A DNA stretch of 64,000 bases from Bifidobacterium apousia (GTDB taxonomy: Bacteria > Actinomycetota > Actinomycetes > Actinomycetales > Bifidobacteriaceae). Below are positions 27,670-36,552 of this stretch, in pieces (within the stretch, counting starts at the first letter, position 1; every line of letters starts with the position of its first letter). The position numbers and the translations under genes were made by a program. Location of the stretch: positions 124,001 through 188,000 of the forward strand of contig NZ_VMHK01000001.1 of the NCBI RefSeq assembly GCF_007559275.1. The letters run 5' to 3'. Below the pieces are notes generated by a model. It saw only the letters and a list, made by a program, of their open reading frames with translations. It had not been told where the DNA came from and made no database searches.

Positions 27670-28443
27670 ATGATGAAGTCAAAATCGTTTTTGAGGGGAA
27701 TCGCTGCACAGTTTTCCACGAAATCATTGGTTCTGATTCCTATCGCGGTGGGGATCAATCTTATCGGCGGCACATTGAGCTCAACACTGAAACTTCCGCT
27801 CTTTCTGGACATGATCGGCACTACGGTCATAGCCTGCTTGTCCGGTCCTTGGGTGGCTGCTCTATGTGGATTGCTGACCAACGTCTTTCTGTCTCTGGTC
27901 GCCAATCCTGTCTACCTGCCTTATGCGCTATCCAGTGTCCTGTGCGGCCTGGTGGTTGGCTACATGGTCAAGGCTGGACTTTTCAAGAAGATCTGGGGCG
28001 TCATACTTGTCTGGTTGGCCTGCGCCTTGGTCAATACCATAACCGCTTCGTTAGTGACGGTTTTTGTATACGGCGGTGCAACCGGCGTCAATGGCACTTC
28101 CGTACTGACGGCGGCTTTGGTGGTCGCTATGAAGAATATCGTTATTTCCGTCGTCTCCTCTTCAATGCTGGAGAACTTGGTCGATAAGGGAATCACCGTA
28201 TTCATCGCTTATGTCATAGTGCGTCGAATACCCAAGCGGTTCTTGAGCCAATACGCTCTTGATGATACTGACGATGACGAGTTGGATGACATCGATGAGG
28301 ATGATGACTCGGATGAAGATTCGTCTGAAATGTCCGTGAAGCTTTCCGAGACGGCGACTGATCATGCTGAGGACACTGCCTCAGAATCCGTCGATGGCCA
28401 TGATGCGACAAGCACTGGCTCGAGCAATCAGGGAGAGCGCTGA
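27670..28443 (+). CDS. ECF transporter substrate-binding (S) component
   Basis: This small integral membrane protein of 257 residues has about six helices in residues 10-185 (IPIAVGINLIGGTLSSTLKLPLFLDMIGTTVIACLSGPWVAALCG is split between the first two), the layout of an S component. It is followed by the T and two A subunits, which confirms the assignment. The C-terminus is a strongly acidic tail rich in Asp, Glu and Ser (about residues 195-257), unusual for S components. AAAGGTGG is 5 nt before the ATG at 27670; a GTG at 27661 with AAGGA is an equally possible start. The substrate is unknown, but the operon points to a nucleoside or N-glycoside. Confidence 0.85.
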   Translation: MMKSKSFLRGIAAQFSTKSLVLIPIAVGINLIGGTLSSTLKLPLFLDMIGTTVIACLSGPWVAALCGLLTNVFLSLVANPVYLPYALSSVLCGLVVGYMVKAGLFKKIWGVILVWLACALVNTITASLVTVFVYGGATGVNGTSVLTAALVVAMKNIVISVVSSSMLENLVDKGITVFIAYVIVRRIPKRFLSQYALDDTDDDELDDIDEDDDSDEDSSEMSVKLSETATDHAEDTASESVDGHDATSTGSSNQGER

Positions 28444-29261
28444 TGTCCGGGTCTGCTTCTGCCGCTATACCTGACTCGCCCTTAGCGCGAATGCATCCCA
28501 TCGCGAAAATCGTAGGGATTTGTTCGCTTGGTTTGTCCACGATAGCATGGCCGGACTTTACCCTTGGGTTGCTTTTCATCCTCGTGCTTTTCTTGGCGGC
28601 AGCAACAGCGCATGAGTTCAAACCATTCGCCAAGATCATGCTTGGTTTCGGCATACCGGTGACGATCATGCTGCTCTTCATCCAAGGTTGCTACAGTCCC
28701 AAGAACACCAAGACCATACTTGATTTGGATTTTGCAAGGATGGGGTTGGAAGGCAGTCTTTACGCAGCCAAGATAGTGGTCACCCTTATGGTTTTCCTCG
28801 GGTCTTTCTATCTGACGACCAAAACCACGTACATGGGTCGTTTGGTAGCTGCATTAAGCCAAGTCGGCGTTCCATCCAAAGTTGGTTACCTGATACTGGC
28901 GAGCTTGAATGTTGTCCCTCAGATGCAGCGCCGAATAACGGTTATCGAGCAGTCCCAGCACTCTCGTGGGTTGGAAACAAGCGGGAACATCATTTCCAGG
29001 GCGAGAGCTTTCATACCGTTGCTGGGCCCGGTGGTTCTTTCTTCACTGACTGACTCTCAAGAGAGAGGCATGACATTGGAAACCAGGGGGTTTGGCATCA
29101 AGGGCATTCGCCAGACCAGCTATATCAAGGTCCAGTGGAGGCGGACAGACACCCTGTTCACTGCATGTGCCACGCTTCTTTTTTTGCTGGTACTGGCAGG
29201 TTCCATCATGTCAGGCATGGGGATCGTTCCTCTTGGCATTCAGTGGGGAGGCCGGGCATGA
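28443..29261 (+). CDS. ECF transporter transmembrane (T) component
   Basis: The 272-residue membrane protein has about five helices. Two Ala/Ser-Arg-Gly coupling motifs lie in the cytoplasmic helices near the C-terminal half (QHSRGLETSG and LETRGFGIKG), the elements that dock onto the two ATPases in EcfT. The start overlaps the S-component stop by one base and the stop overlaps the first ATPase start by 4 nt, so the transporter is made from one coupled mRNA. Confidence 0.88.
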   Translation: MSGSASAAIPDSPLARMHPIAKIVGICSLGLSTIAWPDFTLGLLFILVLFLAAATAHEFKPFAKIMLGFGIPVTIMLLFIQGCYSPKNTKTILDLDFARMGLEGSLYAAKIVVTLMVFLGSFYLTTKTTYMGRLVAALSQVGVPSKVGYLILASLNVVPQMQRRITVIEQSQHSRGLETSGNIISRARAFIPLLGPVVLSSLTDSQERGMTLETRGFGIKGIRQTSYIKVQWRRTDTLFTACATLLFLLVLAGSIMSGMGIVPLGIQWGGRA

Positions 29262-30103
29262 GAAAAGCAATTGAGGTAAAGGATTTCTCATTCCGCTATC
29301 GAAATGCCTCGTCGAGTACGTTGAAGCGCATCAGTTTTGCAGTTGACAAAGGCAGCTTTTTCTGCATCATCGGTGCCAATGGAGCTGGAAAATCTACCCT
29401 CTGTAATGCACTGGTCGGATTGATCCCGCACTATTTCGTGGGTAGGTCTAAAGGGCTGGTCCAAATTGAGGGTGTCGATGTGGCCAAGACGACTATAGCT
29501 GAATTGTCGAAGACCATTGGATTGGTTTTCCAGAACCCCTTCAATCAGCTCTCTTATACAGCCGGCACAGTGGCTGAGGAGCTTGCATTCGGCCTAGGCA
29601 ACTATGGAGTGCCGCGGGAGGTCATGCATGAAAAAGTGCTTCAGGTGGCGCGCCTGATGCATGTGGAAGAGCTGCTCGACAAAAACCCCCTGGACTTGTC
29701 GGGCGGGCAGGTCCAACGAGTGGCGTTTGGCTCTGCTTTCATCATGGAGCCCAGCATCCTGGTGCTTGACGAATGCACTGCTCAGTTGGATCCCTTGGGA
29801 AGCGAAGAGATATTCAATATCGTCAAAGATCTGAATTCCAGTGGCGTGACTGTCGTCATGGTTGATCATGACATGGAACGCGTCGCGCAGTATGCCGACC
29901 AGGTCATGGTGATGCGGAAGGGCAAGGTTGCCGCCTTGGGAACACCACGGGAAGTATTCACCAACCCCCGTACGCCGGATTGGGGCATTGATGTGCCTGA
30001 CTATGTCAAGTTGGGCAGAGGCCTGCAGTCTGCTGGTTTTGATCTTGACGAGTTGCCCATTGATGAGAGTCATGCTGTGCAGACAGTCAGGGGTTTGCTA
30101 TGA
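29258..30103 (+). CDS. ECF transporter ATPase, first subunit
   Basis: The 281-residue ATPase carries Walker A GANGAGKST, Q-loop VFQNPFNQLS, signature LSGGQVQRV, Walker B ILVLDECTAQLD and switch His in VDHDMERVAQYAD. The signature and Walker B are canonical apart from Cys in place of Pro after the catalytic Glu. The ORF could be opened further upstream, but the start overlapping the T-gene stop is the natural one. It should pair with the second ATPase encoded directly downstream. Confidence 0.9.
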   Translation: MRKAIEVKDFSFRYRNASSSTLKRISFAVDKGSFFCIIGANGAGKSTLCNALVGLIPHYFVGRSKGLVQIEGVDVAKTTIAELSKTIGLVFQNPFNQLSYTAGTVAEELAFGLGNYGVPREVMHEKVLQVARLMHVEELLDKNPLDLSGGQVQRVAFGSAFIMEPSILVLDECTAQLDPLGSEEIFNIVKDLNSSGVTVVMVDHDMERVAQYADQVMVMRKGKVAALGTPREVFTNPRTPDWGIDVPDYVKLGRGLQSAGFDLDELPIDESHAVQTVRGLL

Positions 30104-30924
30104 AAATTGTTGTCGAACACCTGAGGCATGCCTATCCGAATGGCTATTGCGCCCTGCAGGATGTCAACCTGACCTTTGAGGGCAGCCAGCCTGTGGCCTT
30201 GATTGGTCAAAACGGTGCCGGCAAGACGACCTTGGCCAAGCATCTGAATGGAATACTCAGACCCACTTCTGGTCGAATATTGATCGATGGGGTCGATGTC
30301 GCGACTGCGCAGACAGCTCAATGGGCCCGGAAAGTAGGGTATATCTTTCAGAATCCGGATGACCAGCTGTTTCTGGATAGTGTGCGCAAGGAATTTGAAT
30401 TTGGACCCCACCAACTCGGTGTGAGCGATGAGGAGATAGAGCACAGAACAACCAGGATCGCGGAATTGGTCGGGCTGGAGAAGAAACTCGATAGCCATCC
30501 CTTCGATTTAAGTCCCACCGAGAAGAAATTCTGCGCTATCGGTTCTGTACTCATGATGAATACCGGAGCCTTGGTATTTGATGAGCCGACTTGCGGACAG
30601 GACAAGATCGGGAATGACCGCCTGGCAGCCATTATTTCAAGGCTGAAAGATCAGGGCAAGCTATGTATCGCGATTTCGCATGATATGAAGTTTGTCACCC
30701 GGAACTTTCCTCGTGTGGTCCTTATGCGAAAAGGACAGGTTCTTTTGGCAGGAAGCAGGGAAGAGGTCTTTGCGCGCCAAGAGATTCTGCAGAAGGCCTA
30801 TGTGGCGCCCCCTCCAATCACGCGGGTGGCGCAGGAAGTAGGCATGGCCAAACCAGTTTTCACTGTTGAAGCATTCACCGAAGTCATTCGACAAGCAGGA
30901 CAGAAAGGAAAAGAACGTGGCTAA
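30100..30924 (+). CDS. ECF transporter ATPase, second subunit (degenerate signature motif)
   Basis: This 274-residue ATPase has an intact Walker A (GQNGAGKTT), Q-loop (IFQNPDDQLF), Walker B (ALVFDEPTCGQD) and switch His (ISHDMKFV). The ABC signature normally reading LSGGQ is LSPTEKKFCAIGSV here, so one of the two composite ATP sites of the heterodimer probably turns over poorly or not at all. The start overlaps the previous stop by 4 nt. The last 8 nt overlap the start of the TrpF-like gene. Confidence 0.88.
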   Translation: MKIVVEHLRHAYPNGYCALQDVNLTFEGSQPVALIGQNGAGKTTLAKHLNGILRPTSGRILIDGVDVATAQTAQWARKVGYIFQNPDDQLFLDSVRKEFEFGPHQLGVSDEEIEHRTTRIAELVGLEKKLDSHPFDLSPTEKKFCAIGSVLMMNTGALVFDEPTCGQDKIGNDRLAAIISRLKDQGKLCIAISHDMKFVTRNFPRVVLMRKGQVLLAGSREEVFARQEILQKAYVAPPPITRVAQEVGMAKPVFTVEAFTEVIRQAGQKGKERG

Positions 30925-31618
30925 GGTCATCGTCCAAATCTACGGCATCAGAAGCGTTGAGGATGCACGAATGGTCATCGACGCAGGGGGTGACCATCTT
31001 GGCGTCTCCTATGGAAGCATCAAACGTACTCCAGGCCAGCTCGATTGCGAACAGGCCAAGGCGATATTTGATGCCATAGGTAACGATGCCGTCAAGGTCG
31101 GTCTTACCGTTGCTGAAGATATTGACGAAATCAGCGACAACCTTAACGAAGCCCTGCCTGATGTCCTTCATCTTTCCGGTGACATCGATGCTATCGAACC
31201 CGAACAGATACGTGTTCTCCGCAAGAGGTTCCCGTCTTTGCGAATCATGCAGGCCATCCCAGTATTGGCCGGCGTTCCGCTGGATGAGCAAAGGGTGCTG
31301 GAATATGTCAAGGAATACGAGCCGGTTTCGGATTTCTTCCTCATCGACACCAAGGCGCCTGAGGCCGGAGACATCGGTGCGACCGGTCTGACTCATGATC
31401 GCAGCATCGACAAGGCCATCATCGAGGCAACCGAGGTCCCCTGCATCATTGCCGGCGGACTTGATGAACAGAATGTGGCTGAGGCAATAGCGCAGACAGA
31501 CCCCTATGGAGTGGATTCGTTCAGCTTCACCAACTATTCCGATGAGCGGGGTGATGGCCTTCACTGTAAAGATCCCCAGAAAGTCTTAGCCTTCGTCCAG
31601 GCGGCGCGCGATGCCTGA
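30917..31618 (+). CDS. TrpF-like (phosphoribosylanthranilate isomerase family) barrel protein
   Basis: This 233-residue TIM-barrel protein starts at a GTG with GAAAGGAA upstream. Family landmarks are the first strand VIVQIYGI, GGDHLGVSYG, FFLIDTKAP with Asp144, the phosphate loop GDIGATGLTHD, and IIAGGLDEQNV. In true TrpF the first strand holds the catalytic Cys (KICGI); here that position is Tyr9 (QIYGI), while the partner Asp is kept. It is therefore unlikely to make tryptophan and more likely isomerises another phosphorylated sugar derivative in this nucleoside-type pathway. The trpEG pair of this window lies elsewhere (45.4 kb). Confidence 0.75.
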   Translation: MAKVIVQIYGIRSVEDARMVIDAGGDHLGVSYGSIKRTPGQLDCEQAKAIFDAIGNDAVKVGLTVAEDIDEISDNLNEALPDVLHLSGDIDAIEPEQIRVLRKRFPSLRIMQAIPVLAGVPLDEQRVLEYVKEYEPVSDFFLIDTKAPEAGDIGATGLTHDRSIDKAIIEATEVPCIIAGGLDEQNVAEAIAQTDPYGVDSFSFTNYSDERGDGLHCKDPQKVLAFVQAARDA

Positions 31619-32582
31619 AGTAGCGGTTGTCGGCGATGCCAATGTGGACATCATCGTTCCATATCCACGCTTTTTAAATCCAGAGAGGACCAAGGTCGAA
31701 TACCCGACTCCAGAAGTCGTAGGAGGGGGTACTTGTGCCAATACTGCAGTAGCGCTTTCGAGACTGGGCCGCGATGTGCTCTTTGCTGGGACTGTGGGCG
31801 ATGATTCTTATGGCCGCTTTACCAAGAAAGATTTGATAGAGGCCGGGGTGGATGTTGACGGATTGGTAGTTGATCGAAAGGTCAATACTGTCGGTGTTTT
31901 CGCTTTCATCGATGAAACTGGTGAACGGTATCTCTGGGGCTGGCCGAGAGATCATCAATCCTTCAAAGAACTGGATTGGGACAGGCTTCCTATGAAGAAG
32001 CTCGCCGAGGTCTCCTGGATACACAGTTCAGGCATGTGCTTGACCTATGCGGGTAGTTCTCGAGACAGTATCATCCGCTTGTTCGCCTGGGCTCGTGAGC
32101 GTGGAATCCGTACTTCACTGGATCTGAATCTTCGCGTAGATAACGGAGAGCTGGATTCCGACTTTGCTGGTGCTTTGAATGAGATCTTGCCTCAGGTGGA
32201 TTATTTGCTTGGTTCAGGTCCTGAAGAATTTGCTTATCTGGGTCAAGATAACTGGAGGGAGAACGCCAGGAATCTAGCCAGCAATGGCCGTGTGGTGGTC
32301 GCGCGTGATGGCAGTCGGGGTTCCGTCGGATTTGCCCAGGGGAACGCGGAGATCAACGTTCCTGCTTTCAAGGTCGAAGTAGCAGACACCGTCGGCGCTG
32401 GAGATACCTACAATGCAGGTTTCATCAGTGCCATCCTGTCCGGCGAAGAACTCACGGGGGCGCTGAGACAGGGAAACGCTGTATCGGGCTATGAGGTCAG
32501 CCACAAGGGCGCTCGGCATTGTCCTGACATCCAACAGCTTGACGATTTTTTCAACAATCACGAATTACTCAAGGAGGAATAA
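31611..32582 (+). CDS. PfkB-family carbohydrate kinase
   Basis: The 323-residue kinase has the ribokinase layout: VVGDANVDIIVPYPRF at the N-terminus, a GGGTCANTAVALSRLG substrate block near residue 40, and the DTVGAGDTYNAGF catalytic motif near residue 260. It should transfer phosphate from ATP to a sugar or nucleoside. The gene overlaps the TrpF-like gene by 8 nt and the nucleoside hydrolase by 1 nt, which suggests it phosphorylates the pentose released by the hydrolase, or the nucleoside itself. It is the second PfkB-type kinase of the locus after the one fused to LacI. Confidence 0.88.
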   Translation: MPEVAVVGDANVDIIVPYPRFLNPERTKVEYPTPEVVGGGTCANTAVALSRLGRDVLFAGTVGDDSYGRFTKKDLIEAGVDVDGLVVDRKVNTVGVFAFIDETGERYLWGWPRDHQSFKELDWDRLPMKKLAEVSWIHSSGMCLTYAGSSRDSIIRLFAWARERGIRTSLDLNLRVDNGELDSDFAGALNEILPQVDYLLGSGPEEFAYLGQDNWRENARNLASNGRVVVARDGSRGSVGFAQGNAEINVPAFKVEVADTVGAGDTYNAGFISAILSGEELTGALRQGNAVSGYEVSHKGARHCPDIQQLDDFFNNHELLKEE

Positions 32583-33559
32583 TGAAGAAAAAAGTAATCC
32601 TGGACTGTGATCCTGGACATGATGATGCTTTCGCGATGATGCTGGCGGTCCAGAACCTGGATGTGCTGGGCATTACGACGATTGGCGGCAACTGCACACT
32701 GGAAAACGTCACGCGGAATGCCATCAAGGTTTTGGAAGTCATCGGCCAGGCTGACAATATCGGCGTTTACCCTGGCCATAGCAGGCCAACGGTCATGCCT
32801 CTGGTCACAGCTCCTCAGTTCCATGGGGAAACCGGACTGGATGGTCCCGTTCTGCCCGAGCCTACCCATTCGCCGCAAGACAAACATGCAGTCGACTTCA
32901 TCGTTGATACGGTCATGAGCACTGATGATGTAACCCTTATTGCCACGGGACCGTTGACCAATATCGCTGCTGCCCTTAATCGCGAGCCGCGCATGGTCGA
33001 CCGCGTCCGTGAGATTTGCATCATGGGTGGATCGGTGACTTTCGGTAATTGGACTCCCACTGCTGAATTCAATATTTATGTTGACCCCGAGGCCGCTTAT
33101 CGTGTCTTTAATTCTGGCATTCATGTCAAGATGACAGGGATCAATCTGACGCGGCAGTGCTGTCTGACCGAGAAGCATATCGCAGATTTCCGGAATATTG
33201 GCACCAAGGCTGCCAATTTCGCTGCTGATTTGACCGAATACTTCCTGAAAACCTGCGAAGACGAAACGCAATTGACAGGAGCCACCATCCACGACGCTTG
33301 CGCAGCAGCTTGGATCATCAATCCTGATCTCATCAAGTCGGCTTCCATGCATATTGATATCGAGCTTAAGGGCGAATTGACCAGGGGAATGACGGTATGC
33401 GATTACCGGCACCTGCGTGGTATCGATCCGGCCGTCGATATCGAGCGTACGCCGCAGATGGATTTCCGCGGGGAGCAACCCAATGCTGAGGCAGCGCTTG
33501 AATTGGATTTCCCGGGCTTTGTGGATCTGCTGTACAAGACGCTTCGTCAGTATGACTGA
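32582..33559 (+). CDS. Nucleoside hydrolase (inosine-uridine preferring family)
   Basis: The 325-residue enzyme has the calcium-binding signature DCDPGHDDA at residues 8-16, the ATGPLTNIA block near residue 120, the IMGG strand and a C-terminal HDACAAAW motif containing the catalytic-site His. It hydrolyses the N-glycosidic bond of ribonucleosides to give base and ribose. The ATG overlaps the kinase stop, and AAGGAGG is directly upstream. A second family member (35591) is in the same operon, suggesting two related substrates or two steps. Confidence 0.92.
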   Translation: MKKKVILDCDPGHDDAFAMMLAVQNLDVLGITTIGGNCTLENVTRNAIKVLEVIGQADNIGVYPGHSRPTVMPLVTAPQFHGETGLDGPVLPEPTHSPQDKHAVDFIVDTVMSTDDVTLIATGPLTNIAAALNREPRMVDRVREICIMGGSVTFGNWTPTAEFNIYVDPEAAYRVFNSGIHVKMTGINLTRQCCLTEKHIADFRNIGTKAANFAADLTEYFLKTCEDETQLTGATIHDACAAAWIINPDLIKSASMHIDIELKGELTRGMTVCDYRHLRGIDPAVDIERTPQMDFRGEQPNAEAALELDFPGFVDLLYKTLRQYD

Positions 33560-33590
33560 AAACTAAACGACAGGAATTAGGAGTTTTTTG

Positions 33591-34256
33591 GTGGGTATTC
33601 ACATGGTGCTGTGGGACTTTGATGGGACTCTTGCAGACAGTAGCAGCGATGTATGGCGCTCGCTTGTGTATGCTGCAAGTCTCGAAGGTGGCGAATTCCC
33701 AGCTGCGTTCATGCAGGACAACAGCAATCTGAGCGCCCCTATGAGGACCATTTTCAACCATGTGAATCCCCGCCCAAGCCCGAACAGGCTGGAAGCTTTC
33801 GAAAAGAACGTGAATACCCACTACCGGACCATAAATGATTTCCCCTCTACTCGGCTGTATCCGGGTATAGCAATCATTCTTGAAGAATTGAGATGCAAAG
33901 GCATAGGAAACGTAATCGTCACCATGAAGCCGAAACCAGCTCTTGAACGATTGCTGACCACCAAGGGCTGGGAGGACAAGTTCCAAGGGTGGATTACCCC
34001 TGAAGTGGCTTCAGGCCGAGAGATGACCAAGGAAGCCATGGTCTCGTATATTTTGGATCGATGGCACCTATCTGCGCAGGACTGCCTATTGATCGGTGAT
34101 AGCCAGGCAGATATCAGGGCTGCTGCAACTCATGCAGTCAGGTCAGTAGGTGTGACCTATGGCGACGGTGACACCGAGCATCTTCTCGAGGCGAATCCGA
34201 CTTATGTGGCTCACGAGGTAGTTGATTTGGCTTCGATTCTGAAGAAAGAAGTATGA
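33591..34256 (+). CDS. HAD-superfamily phosphatase
   Basis: This 221-residue protein has motif I DFDGTLADS near residue 9 (nucleophile and general-acid aspartates), Thr motif II in VTMKPKPALE, Lys motif III and motif IV GDSQADIRAA. This places it with phosphoglycolate-phosphatase-like HAD enzymes with a helical cap. I chose the GTG at 33591 (TTAGGAG, 7 nt) over a TTG one codon earlier. In this operon it may remove phosphate from a sugar phosphate made by the PfkB kinase or the TrpF-like step; the substrate is inferred only. Confidence 0.85.
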   Translation: MGIHMVLWDFDGTLADSSSDVWRSLVYAASLEGGEFPAAFMQDNSNLSAPMRTIFNHVNPRPSPNRLEAFEKNVNTHYRTINDFPSTRLYPGIAIILEELRCKGIGNVIVTMKPKPALERLLTTKGWEDKFQGWITPEVASGREMTKEAMVSYILDRWHLSAQDCLLIGDSQADIRAAATHAVRSVGVTYGDGDTEHLLEANPTYVAHEVVDLASILKKEV

Positions 34257-34257
34257 C

Positions 34258-35502
34258 ATGTTTCAAGATTTCACTATCTGCATTAACACCAGATTCATTT
34301 TTGGACGAGGTGCTGAGGAACAAGTAGGTCGGGAGTTTGCAAAACTCGGGGTGCATAAGATCCTCATCCATCATGATGACGGCAGCTACCTGCAAACGAC
34401 GGGTCTCCTGGATGCGATCAGGAAGAGCTGCGACCAGGCTGGTGTCAAATATGTCGAGCTAGGAGGCGTGCAGCCTAATCCCCGGTTGCAGAAGGTGCGA
34501 GAGGGCATTGAACTTGCCCGCCGCGAGGGGGTGGAAGGCGTTTTGGGCATCGGCGGCGGCAGCAGCATCGATTCCGCCAAGGCTATTGGTCTGGGACTGG
34601 CGAGTGACCGCGATGTCTGGGACTACTTCACTGGCATTGCTGAGCCTCAGGGGACGGTTCCGGTAGGTGCTGTTCTGACTTGCCCTGCAGCCGGCAGCGA
34701 GTCGAGTCAGGTAGCAGTAATAAACAACGAGGACGAGCATCGCAAGTTGCTGGTGAGCAATCCCGTTGTCCGCCCGGCTTTGGCTTTTATGGATCCGATG
34801 CTCTCCGAGTCTCTTCCAGCTTTCCCTACAGCTTGCGGGGTTGTGGATATGTTTTCGCATATCTGTGAGCGCTACTTCACCAAGGATGACACTTTCGGGC
34901 TCATAGATCGTATGTCTGAAGGCGCTCTTCGTACCTTGGTCGCCATTGGCCCTAAGTCAGTAGCAGACGGGAAAAACTATGAATACCGTGCGCAGATAAT
35001 GTGGGCCTCGACAATAGCGCAGAACAACACCCTGGGGGTCGGTCGTGAGCAGGATTGGTCAACCCATACCATAGCCAACGAACTGAGCGCCCTTTATGAC
35101 ACCCCTCATGGTGCCACTCTCTCCATCATCATGGGGTCATGGATGAGGTACTGTATCAACAAGTCTCCTCGGCGCTTCGCTCGGTATGCCCAAGAAGTAT
35201 TCGGCCTTCACGATGAGACCATGGATGTTACAGATCTGGCCTTGCGCGGCGTGACAGCAACCGAGAACTTCTTCACCTCGATGAGCATGCCGATTTCCTT
35301 TGCTGATTATTCGATTCCTGAAGACGGCATCGAGCAGATGCTGGACAATATCGACTTCTACGGACCTGACCAAGCAATAGGTTCCGTAGTCAGGTTGAAC
35401 CGCGACGACTGCAGGGCGATTTTCCAAATGGCTTTGGGCCATGGCGTGGCTGCCGATTCCTCAAGGTCAGGCGGTGATGCCACCGCTTCTAAGGCGGAGT
35501 AA
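34258..35502 (+). CDS. Iron-containing alcohol dehydrogenase (YqhD/BdhA-like)
   Basis: The 414-residue protein has the group III dehydrogenase layout. An N-terminal Rossmann-like domain contains GIGGGSSIDSAKAI (about residues 98-111). The metal site is formed by Asp and His in GVVDMFSHICE and two His in STHTIANELSALYDTPHGA. It reduces an aldehyde or ketone with NAD(P)H or the reverse. The start follows the HAD stop by 1 nt. Within this pathway it could act on a sugar aldehyde or on a short-chain aldehyde released later; the sequence does not decide which. Confidence 0.9.
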   Translation: MFQDFTICINTRFIFGRGAEEQVGREFAKLGVHKILIHHDDGSYLQTTGLLDAIRKSCDQAGVKYVELGGVQPNPRLQKVREGIELARREGVEGVLGIGGGSSIDSAKAIGLGLASDRDVWDYFTGIAEPQGTVPVGAVLTCPAAGSESSQVAVINNEDEHRKLLVSNPVVRPALAFMDPMLSESLPAFPTACGVVDMFSHICERYFTKDDTFGLIDRMSEGALRTLVAIGPKSVADGKNYEYRAQIMWASTIAQNNTLGVGREQDWSTHTIANELSALYDTPHGATLSIIMGSWMRYCINKSPRRFARYAQEVFGLHDETMDVTDLALRGVTATENFFTSMSMPISFADYSIPEDGIEQMLDNIDFYGPDQAIGSVVRLNRDDCRAIFQMALGHGVAADSSRSGGDATASKAE

Positions 35503-35590
35503 GAGATGAGGGAATCTGCGCTCGTGCGGCATGTGAGCCGATTCCCTATGACCAGTTTTCCATTAGACATCAAAGAAAAGGAGTGAACTG

Positions 35591-36514
35591 ATGGCTAAAC
35601 CTCTGATCATCGATACAGATCCTGGTATTGATGATGCCGCGGCAATTACCTTGCTGGTAGATGAGCCTGCTTTTGACATCAAGCTGATTGCCTCGGTATC
35701 CGGCAATGTGGGCATCGGACATACAACCAATAACGCTCTCAAGCTGCTGACTTTCCTAGGTAGGAGGATCCCTGTTGCTCGCGGTGCGGCTGCTCCGCTT
35801 ATGAGAGACAACCGTTTTGCTACGGAAGCGCACGGCAAATCGGGTATGGGGTCTTTTGAGTTTCCCGAGCCTGACAATAGTCTGCTGACTGCCAATAACG
35901 CAGTTTTGGAAGAACGTCAGGTACTCATGGAGAGCACCGAACCCGTCACCATATTGACATTGGGACCCCTGACCAATATCGCTCTGCTTCTAGCGACATT
36001 CCCTGAGGTCAAAAGCCATATCGAGCGCATTGTCTCGATGGGCGGATCAACAGAACGCGGAAATATCGGAGTCTACGGCGAGTTCAACATCTCCGTTGAC
36101 CCAGAAGCAGCCAAAATGGTCTTCCGTAGTGGACTTCCTATTACTATGGTCGGTCTGGATATTGGTCGAAAGGCTCACCTGGTTGCCAATGACCTGGATG
36201 CATTGGAAGCTTCAGGCGAAGTCGGCAAGATGGTCAGCTCCCTCTTCCGCTCTTACGACGGTGGCCACATCGAAGAGGGGATCAAGATGTATGATCCTTC
36301 GGCAGCTATGGTTCTGATCGAACCAGAACTGTTTACTATGCGCTCAGCCTTCGTCGATGTTGAAATTTCCAGTCCAATAACTTTGGGCGCGACCGCCGTC
36401 GACTATGACGGCATCCTCAGCGAGGAAAAGAACTTGGATGTTTGCGTGGATGTCGATGTGGACGGTTTCCGAAAGAGCTTCGTGGACCGCGCAGCGCGCG
36501 TTCAGCGACAATAA
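35591..36514 (+). CDS. Nucleoside hydrolase, second copy
   Basis: The 307-residue enzyme has DTDPGIDDA at residues 8-16, SVSGNVGIGHTTNNALKLL, TLGPLTNIALLL and MGGSTERGN..GEFNISVDPEAAK, followed by a C-terminal YDPSAAM block. In the first copy the corresponding C-terminal His motif is HDACAAAW; here Tyr replaces the His, which usually marks a change in base preference. It lies 89 bp after the alcohol dehydrogenase with AAAGGAG upstream, probably the same transcript. Confidence 0.9.
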   Translation: MAKPLIIDTDPGIDDAAAITLLVDEPAFDIKLIASVSGNVGIGHTTNNALKLLTFLGRRIPVARGAAAPLMRDNRFATEAHGKSGMGSFEFPEPDNSLLTANNAVLEERQVLMESTEPVTILTLGPLTNIALLLATFPEVKSHIERIVSMGGSTERGNIGVYGEFNISVDPEAAKMVFRSGLPITMVGLDIGRKAHLVANDLDALEASGEVGKMVSSLFRSYDGGHIEEGIKMYDPSAAMVLIEPELFTMRSAFVDVEISSPITLGATAVDYDGILSEEKNLDVCVDVDVDGFRKSFVDRAARVQRQ

Positions 36515-36552
36515 GTCTTTTCCAAGAGAAAATGAAAGGAAATTGAAAAATA

